Below are positions 57,551 through 64,000 of a stretch of 64,000 nt of DNA, piece by piece. The notes under the pieces were generated by a model, which ran no database searches, was not told the DNA's origin, and saw only the letters and a list, made by a program, of their open reading frames with translations. How positions within the stretch are numbered: the first letter of the stretch is position 1; every line of letters starts with the position of its first letter. Location: positions 115,121,509 through 115,185,508 of the forward strand of contig CP136068.1 in assembly GCA_032622095.1 (NCBI GenBank), in the 5' to 3' direction. A program made the position numbers and the translations under genes. Source of the DNA: Siphonodentalium dalli (Eukaryota; Mollusca; Scaphopoda; Gadilida; Siphonodentaliidae).

Positions 57551-58567
57551 ATGTTTGACCAACTTGAACATTTCGCTACTTGTGACCAGGTTGCCTTCTG
57601 GAAGCAAGTGAATGCAGATCGGAACAAATCATGCCCTGTTGGATCCGCCATCGTTTTCGAAGATAATATGGTGCGTGACCCAAAGGACATTATCTCGGGA
57701 TGGGGGTCTTATTTCGCAAAACTATTCTCTGCAAACAAACGTACTGATCCGGAGTTTGAAACTGATGTCGAGAGAACTATTAAAAACTTACTGTTAATGT
57801 CTCCCGACAATCCAGATATTTACTCTGGAGAAATAACTGTGAAAGAGATAATCAACGTGTTCCGTTCTCTTAATCGGAACAAAGCAGGAGGTGCAGATGC
57901 TCTTGTGAACGAACATCTGATGCTCATGAACTCGGACCAACCTTTCCTTAACATTTTGTGTCTGTTCTATAATAACATTCTGACGCTTGAATACATACCA
58001 GTGAAGCTGAAGATTGGCATCGTAGTACCACTGTACAAGGGATCTCCAAAACCCAAGGACCGACCTGACAGCTACCGTGCTAGAAGATTGTTATCAGTCT
58101 TGTATAAAGTATTCGAGAATGCACATGTCATACTGAATAGGATATCCGAAAGCTCCGTTCTCAATGGATTTCCACACCCGCTGCAAAATGGCTTCCATAA
58201 AGGTATTGGGTGCACAATGACGTCTTTCATCTTACAAGAAGGGACCAACTACGCCAAGGACCGTGGTTCCCGAGTGTATACCTGCTTCTTGGACTCCCAG
58301 AAGGCGCTTGACAAAGTTTGGCACCCTGCGCTCTTGTTGAAACTTCACAACCTCGGCGTAGGAGGAAAAATACTTCGTCTGATCAAAAACATGCTCACTG
58401 ACTGTAATAGTCGTGTATTATACAATGGATGCATCTCTGACCCATTCACTATATACCAAGGTACTCGCCAAGGGACTATATTATCTCCATTTTTCTACCT
58501 CGTCTATGTGAATGATCTTCTCATAAAATTACTTCTCCACTACAGGAAGCCGAGAACTACAGGCTAG
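57551..58567 (+). pseudogene. LINE reverse transcriptase lacking the catalytic YADD block
   Basis: Visible in order: RSLNRNKAGGADALVNEHL (thumb-side fingers motif), IVVPLYKGSPKPKDRPDSYR, the RRLLSVLYKVFE region, LQNGFHKGIGCTMTSFILQE, block A CFLDSQKALDKVWH (about 58285, with Ala-Leu-Asp where Ala-Phe-Asp is usual) and GTRQGTILSPFFYLVYVNDLL (about 58460-58522). The frame then jumps to LLLHYRKPRTTG and a stop. The segment that should carry F/YADD and the following palm strands is deleted, so the enzyme cannot be active. Sequence just after, with frameshifts, matches a post-catalytic domain (LPKSLYGAELFPLNN; PIEKEIHIRKLIF). Confidence 0.86.
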
Positions 58568-58912
58568 CACACCCAGAACAGTCGTCAAAATCATGTAGTC
58601 AGTTGTATTACCGAAATCTTTATACGGAGCTGAACTCTTCCCGCTTAACAATATCACTGCACTTCAGACACTGGAAAAAAACCACTCCGCACCTGTGTTA
58701 AACATTGTCAGTCTCTTCCAGTTCGCGCAAGAACTAACTTATCGCTAAGCCTCATTGGACTGTTACCCATAGAAAAGGAAATTCATATTAGAAAGCTCAT
58801 CTTCATCGAAAACCTAATCCACCTAATTCCTCATGACCATCAAACCCCGCTGGAACTGTTCATCTTTAAATTACAGCAACGTGTTCTGTTTGGGACACAG
58901 TCGTCGGGATTC

Positions 58913-59455
58913 GTGATGGATGTGATGCCCATTCTCGAGGAATATGGTCTGCTCGAGTTCGTTCTAATTTTCATTGACACGGGGGTGTTTCCCGGCAAAC
59001 AAGAATGGAAGAACCTCGTAAAATCAAAAGTTAAAAACTGTTATCGGACAAATTGGTCGGAATCTGTTGCCAATGAATCAGATCTGAGTTTCTTCTTGCG
59101 ATGTCACTCAGACCCTCTCAATCTCTGGAACGTATGGGATCTCGTATCAAGGAATCGCCATCGTTCAAAAGAACTGCGACATCTGGTACTTCTTCTGAAC
59201 AAAACGACATACCCAAACAGTTTGTGTTGTGCTCAGTGTGGCTCGATCTACAACAACGAAATTTTGCACGTAATATCTGACTGTCGAGCCCAATCGTTGA
59301 TTCATCTCAGGAATATATTCTGGGAGAGAGTGGTTGATGTGTACGGCATTCAGGGCTACGAATTCCTGACTTCACTCTCTGTGGACACATTCGCATCTCT
59401 TCTTCTTGGAAACTCTAGCATATGCGAAGAGCAAAACATATTCACAATTCCGTGA
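58913..59455 (+). pseudogene. C-terminal domain of the second LINE
   Basis: An open frame of 180 codons. Frame-corrected sequence from about 58780 leads into it. It contains WKNLVKSKVKNCYRTNW, FFLRCHSDPLNLWNVWDL, then a Cys-rich CCAQCG..HVISDC segment with the spacing C-x2-C..H-x4-C. That pattern suggests the zinc-knuckle-like C-terminus seen in several LINE families. It is separated from the RT by stops and the catalytic deletion. Confidence 0.72.
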
Positions 59456-59709
59456 ACCTTGTTATTGATGCTGCTGTCTTTCTTTTCCACTCTTGCAACA
59501 TTGCGAAGGGTGTTCGTAACTACTAGCTTCCAAGAATATGCTAAACACTGTCAGTTGTCAAACACGCACAAAATAAAACTTGTGATTGTGCACGCATCTT
59601 TCTTTCTATTGTATATATGTATGATTAATGCTTGTGTGTGTATTCTTCCTTTATACTGTTTGTATAATCTCTCCATACAGGAGGCAATAAAGATATATAT
59701 GTCAAATTA

Positions 59710-60485
59710 AAAATATATAATTTATTTAACTCTTTTTAATGTAAGTTCTCTGTAGGGAGTATTCAGCTGTTGTCGATACCGTGCATCTGTAACAACTACC
59801 AACAAAGTCTGCTGGTATCCAGTAAATTTTAAAGTCATTTATTTACACGAGTTTTACCACTTGGTCAATCTAAGCTGTTGTATCTGGTGACTTGTGTACA
59901 TCCGTGTTGTCTCCTATTTCTCAGTTGGTTTGTGACTTGGTTTTTCATACTAACATTCCAGTTATGGGGCACAATCTCAAATCACAAACCGTCTTAGATA
60001 TATTGAGACCACATGAATTTGCATACATCACCTGGACATTTTGGGAATAGCTGATTTGCGGTGGTGTAGATAAGTGTAAAGAGAGATCTGTTGATTCTGT
60101 TCAATGGATTTGCATATAGGTTCGCATTTTATGTCATGTAAAATGATGTAGTTGACCAGACAGTGGCCAGTAAATCATAAGATAGCATAAAAATAAAATA
60201 TATGTACATTGATCTACATTACTTGTGAATATTGCATGTTTTGTCGATACTCTATATAATATTTTAATTCCTGGGAAATGGCATATTTTTTTTCTGGGAA
60301 CTGGGACTTGCTTATTTATTTCCATGGAGTCTGGGATTGGACACCCCACGCCCCCCCCCCCGTGTTGCCACTCTTGATGTGTAAATTTGCCCATAAATAG
60401 TGTCAGAGTTGGTCTAATAAAAGTGCTAGCCTGCTACAAACTCTCCTTAATTGGGGGCCCGGTAGGTTAATTTAACTGCACATCG
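59710..60485. other. Unique sequence with G/C-run remnants
   Basis: 60260-60370 has AATTCCTGGGAAA..CTGGGAACTGGGA and a C-run, loosely like 56888-57065 inverted, but the match is weak. Confidence 0.4.
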
Positions 60486-60490
60486 ATCAG

Positions 60491-60935
60491 AGGTGCACTA
60501 TTTCACCACCCACCCGAAAGGGGTAAATTAGCCCCATGAGAAGGCCGTTCTTCCCCCGTGCGAATGCTAATGTGTATCTTCCGATGAGTGACAAATTGTA
60601 CTTCGACAGGAATGCACTTTACCCCCCCCCCCCATTTGAGGGACAAATTGTTCTTCGACAGAAGCACTTGACCCTCACTGAGTGAGAAATTGTTCTTCGA
60701 CATGGATGCACTTGACCCTCACTGAGTGAGAAATTGTTCTTCGACATGGATGCACTTGACCTCGTTGATGGACAAATTGTTCTGCGACATGAGGCACTAC
60801 ACCTCGTTGAGTAACAAATTGTTCTTCGACAGGGAGTAACTTGACCCCCGTTGAGTGGCCAATTGTTCTTCGGCTGATAACGGTCAAAAAGGAGAGGCAA
60901 GTTATCATTTTGGAGGGGTGATGAAATAGTGCACC
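60491..60935. mobile_element. TIR element with an internal minisatellite
   Basis: Ends AGGTGCACTATTTCACCACC and GGTGATGAAATAGTGCACC. Inside, about six units of 55-60 bp (GAGAAATTGTTCTTCGACAT, ..GCACTTGACCCTCACTGAGT). All coding frames here come from the repeat. Confidence 0.86.
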
Positions 60936-60939
60936 AATT

Positions 60940-61222
60940 TCCCCTTTCTTGATTCTTGTTAATTTTGGTATAAATGTTGTTTATAATATGTAGATATACT
61001 TAATCATGCACAACAAATTCTATTGCAATATAGTTCCGGGTAAATCCGAAATGCACTGTACTAACGGAGCATTTTAGAAACTCAGATTCAGACACACATA
61101 AGTGTAACTTGTAACGAATGTTGTAATTGCCACCGGAAGTCACCTGACTCACGTGCCCATTCCGCCTACACGTATTATACAGTCTTGAGTTTCAGAGATT
61201 CATCCAGCCCAAGTTCCCTGGT
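60940..61222. other. Unique sequence
   Basis: No feature recognised. Confidence 0.4.
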
Positions 61223-61226
61223 TTAA

Positions 61227-61605
61227 CCCTTTACCCAACAAACCGGCCAAAACCGGCCAAATAAAGCTACAACAGCCTAAAATATCTTCGGTCTGTCTCA
61301 ATAGAACCATACAAATATGGATATCATTGGAACCGGCTCCTTGACCACATTGTGATAGTTACCGTTAGCCCTGTGCCAATGCATTCTCTTATATATGCGA
61401 GTCGACCATAGGTCGCCTCGCATATATAAGAGAATGCATTGGCCTAAAAAAACACTTTTTACCAATTTTTCTTACATTCTTTAACAATTTTATAATTTTT
61501 AATGTGTTAAGCCAATGCATTCTCTTATATATGCGAGGCGACCTATGGTCGACTCGCATATATAAGAGAATGCATTGGCACAGGGCCCTTCTGTTGGGTA
61601 AAGGG
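61227..61605. mobile_element. TTAA-type (piggyBac-like) MITE, complete
   Basis: TTAA at 61223-61226 and 61606-61609. The same TIRs as 8971 and 24307; cassettes at about 61375-61443 and 61513-61579. Confidence 0.9.
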
Positions 61606-61616
61606 TTAAGTACTAT

Positions 61617-61714
61617 ACAGGTCAAAGTTCTGGAGTAGCATTTCCATAAATGGAGCTTTTTAGTATTCATTCCTTCCATATATGGAAATGCTACTCCAGA
61701 ACTTTGACCTGCAG
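61617..61714. repeat. Foldback next to the TTAA element
   Basis: ACAGGTCAAAGTTCTGGAGT..GCATTTCCATA and its inverse ending AACTTTGACCTG. Similar text at 30882-30966. Confidence 0.82.
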
Positions 61715-61924
61715 AACTTAAACCACGAAACCGGATCTGGTGGATCCAATATGGCCGCGAGTTAATGACAGAGTGCATTGGCCTGCACGCTTTGATGTGC
61801 ACTGAGACTAGAATGCAGGGTCGATTCCATTGACTGTATATAAGGTCGATATAACTATAACAAAAATCAAAACGCCGAAAGTAAACAATATATTGTGTGC
61901 AATAGCCAATGAATTTATTTTTAA

Positions 61925-62165
61925 AAGAGCGTCTATGATTGATTGATTGATTGGGGTTTAATGTCGCTTTCAGCAACTAAGGCCATGTCACGATATTGCC
62001 AGTTTTAGTGTTGGGGGGAATCCGCACACTTACGGCTAATCTAACAGTGATTTCAGTGACTGATAAACTCGTTGACCATGACAAATGTTCATGAAATACG
62101 AGCATCGACTCGGCAATTACTATTGATGTCAATGTCAATCTAACACCCGAGGTCAGCAACTAATG
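61925..62165. repeat. Interspersed repeat, possibly SINE-derived
   Basis: GATTGATTGATTGGGGTTTAATGTCGC..TTCAGCAACTAAGGCCATGTCACGATATTG resembles a repeat phrase that I recall from many mollusc sequences. No clear A and B promoter boxes seen. Confidence 0.45.
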
Positions 62166-62206
62166 TTCCTATCAAACAATCACACCAAATATAGCAAGAC
62201 AATACT

Positions 62207-62682
62207 ATTAAAGGTACCCAATCCGAAATAATGCTCCTAAATTACTATTTCTTTGGCTTCGAGGATAAAAACTATTTGATTCGAGTCGAGGAACCCACCC
62301 GTCAAAGCTCAGAGTGATCAGATATCGATTTTTGAAGTTTGTCATTTCTCGAGATGTGCAATTAAATGTGGCCCAGAAACACATGGTCAAACGGATGGTA
62401 TCGGACAAAATTGCGGATGAAGATGGATAACTCTAAAATCAAGTGATAATACGGCCAAATTTCGTGATAATTAAATGATAATACGGCCATATTTTGTTGA
62501 ATAAAATGTTGATAAATAACCAGTTTCGGGAAATTTTATACCATAGTTGACAGTGCATGGAAAGCATGATTTTGTTGCAATAAATCGATTCTGATAAATA
62601 AAGCGTATTCTGAAGAACTGTTTTTGTTGTTGGATCTTGATGATATGCGGACCGTCTGATCGGATAGAGTACCTTTAATAAT
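62207..62682 (+). mobile_element. Dispersed repeat family D, complete copy with TIRs
   Basis: TATTAAAGGTACCCAATCCG at the left is the inverse of CGGATAGAGTACCTTTAATA at the right, giving about 475 bp. Body blocks shared with 6490 (minus), 54089 and 63366. Confidence 0.82.
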
Positions 62683-62689
62683 AATGGTC

Positions 62690-63010
62690 AACACACACAC
62701 TAGCACAATGAACAAACAACACGTGTGTGTGCATAATTACAGCTTTGAGTATGTGGCGTGGATGCACGCGTGAGTAAACTGCACAAGCTTAGTACATCTC
62801 GCCGATGTCTTTATCTCGCCCCATGCAGAGGCACCCACCCTGCATCCTGACCATTCATGTAGCTATTATTGTTCTGAAGACCCCTCCCCTCAAGTTGATC
62901 ATCGGAAGCGGTTCAATCCCTCCCGCCAAACTCAATATATCGTTATATATTATACATAAGGCAACATATTACATACAAATTATAATTTATTCCACTTATA
63001 AATAAACCCA
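62690..63010. other. Unique sequence
   Basis: No feature recognised. Confidence 0.4.
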
Positions 63011-63014
63011 TGCA

Positions 63015-63225
63015 GATTACACAAAATTCAGACATTTATGGGACCATCTCCTATTGTACTGAACAGAAAATATGCAACAAATAAATGAATTTGGCCAGGG
63101 GTGAGTGCAAAATACACTCATTCCTGGCTCAAATTCATTCATTTGTTGCATGCATATACTATATCGAGTATAATAGGAGATGGTCCCATAAATGGCTGGA
63201 TTTGGTGTCAAGTCCCCTTTAATGT
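63015..63225. mobile_element. MITE family E, complete palindromic copy
   Basis: CATTTATGGGACCATCTCCT..CAACAAATAAATGAATTTGGCC pairs with AAATTCATTCATTTGTTGC..AGGAGATGGTCCCATAAATG; centre near GTGCAAAATACACTC. Confidence 0.88.
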
Positions 63226-63365
63226 GTAATATTTAAAATATACGAAATTATTCCATTGATGAAAATCAATCACTGGACATGGACACACTGTAAACAAAAT
63301 AGACTGAAATATAACATACATGTATCAGTTGTAAACTTTGCAAATTAGACAAAACTATAGATCAT

Positions 63366-63830
63366 CTTTAAAGATGCATAATCCAATTAACGCTCCTAAA
63401 TTACTATTTATGTGGCTACGGGGGTAATAAATATTTGAATGGAGTCGATGAACCCACCATCAACAGATCCAAAGCTCAGAGTTATCAGATATCGATTTTT
63501 GAAATCTATTATTTTTCACCATCTGGAATATTTGGCGGCCCGGAAAATATTCGACGAATGTCGACCGCCATACTCTGAATACCAAATTGCTTTGAACAAA
63601 ATGTTGATAAATTGCATACGTCCGGTGACACTTATTAAAAAAATAATTGGAAACAGGAAACGGAGACTGTGGAAAATGAACAACATACATGTAGCCACAT
63701 AGAACCGTAAAAAAACGAACTGAGAATTTACCCGATTATGAAAATTGGGACTAAAAACCGCACTGCATGGTTTGTTCGTAATAAAGCATATTATATAATA
63801 CATACAAGTGCAGATAAAAATCGCAGAAGA
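63366..63830 (+). repeat. Dispersed repeat family D
   Basis: AAAGATGCATAATCCAATTAACGCTCC, GAACCCACCATCA and AGTTATCAGATATCGATTTT as in 54089. Apparent frames on both strands are by-products. Confidence 0.78.
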
Positions 63831-63854
63831 TCTTGATCATGTTATTCGGACTTT

Positions 63855-63955
63855 GGGTTAAAATTCATTCATTTGTTGCATATATTCTGTTGAGTATAAA
63901 AGGAGATGGTCCCATAAATGGTCGGATTTCGTGTAGTCCCCCTTTAAAACAGATA
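63855..63955. mobile_element. MITE family E, right half
   Basis: AAATTCATTCATTTGTTGCA..GGAGATGGTCCCATAAATGG..CGGATTTCGTG matches the right arm of 63015-63225. Confidence 0.78.
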
Positions 63956-64000
63956 TTATCGGTGTCCGGCTTTTTGGGTATAATATACCTCATTTGAACG

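Larger units (their letters stand above)
57540..59708 (+). mobile_element. Truncated non-LTR retrotransposon (second LINE)
   Basis: Coding from 57551 to 59455 with damage, then an AT-rich 3' region containing AATAAAG (about 59686). The 5' end, including any endonuclease, is absent. The clade differs from the 17.9-kb LINE. Confidence 0.82.

Noticed and set aside
56888-60370. A 3.5-kb TIR element enclosing the second LINE, based on G-run and C-run clusters at both sides
   Set aside because: Only the G/C runs and loose CGGGA words match; no clear inverted arms or flanking duplication.
60503-60908. Proteins with repeated CRRTI or VEEQF words
   Set aside because: Translation of the internal minisatellite of a TIR element.
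61389-61976. 195-codon minus-strand frame
   Set aside because: It runs through both cassettes of a TTAA MITE, a foldback and an interspersed repeat; peptide pieces such as CANAFSYI recur wherever the cassette occurs.

Overview
This window is animal nuclear DNA and is almost entirely repeats. It has canonical GT-AG introns, several non-LTR retrotransposon remnants and dozens of small inverted-repeat elements. It shows no operons, Shine-Dalgarno sites or dense coding. Some repeat styles resemble ones I associate with molluscs, especially bivalves: arrays ending in runs such as GGACGACGGACGAC followed by a self-complementary 'tagctcaa...ttgagcta' tail, and a GATTGATTGATTGGGGTTT dispersed repeat near 61.9 kb. 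I therefore suggest a mollusc or related lophotrochozoan, but this is inference from style and not a match.

Only one host gene can be reconstructed. It lies on the minus strand with three visible exons (23586-23679, 16976-17025, 15571-16464) whose splice phases agree. It encodes a type II membrane protein of the HtrL/YibB family (a predicted glycosyltransferase-like family): a signal-anchor segment followed by the catalytic-like lumenal domain. Its first exon or exons are not identified. The intron between the first two visible exons contains a 28-bp minisatellite, an L2/CR1-like LINE inserted inside that minisatellite, two hAT-like elements, and a second reading frame (minus strand, about 21.6-23.3 kb) that is split by one of those hAT elements.

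Region by region. 0-12 kb: TTAA-flanked piggyBac-type MITEs carrying a conserved hairpin cassette, TA-flanked mariner-type MITEs, nested inverted-repeat elements, and satellites. 12-15 kb: a hAT element with a perfect 8-bp target duplication, tandem repeats and foldbacks. 15.5-23.7 kb: the HtrL gene. 24-33 kb: more TTAA and hAT elements and a 163-bp satellite. 33.7-37.2 kb: two head-to-tail Helitron-like units. 37.8-38.65 kb: a transposed element built of about 27 GATATC-centred palindromes. 39-45 kb: a LINE fragment, a TCCTAATTAGGA palindrome array and a 195-bp satellite interrupted by a MITE whose empty site is also present. 46.6-50.3 kb: a LINE broken by two adjacent long-TIR elements. 51.7-54.1 kb: a hAT element followed by a GCTTAAGC palindrome array. 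57.5-59.7 kb: a second LINE lacking its catalytic segment. 60-64 kb: a TIR element with an internal minisatellite, more TTAA elements, and dispersed MITEs.

The most unusual material is the set of elements whose body is an array of short perfect palindromes, and the nearly invariant 69-bp hairpin cassette shared by several different TTAA element families. All comparisons were made by eye; no searches were run.
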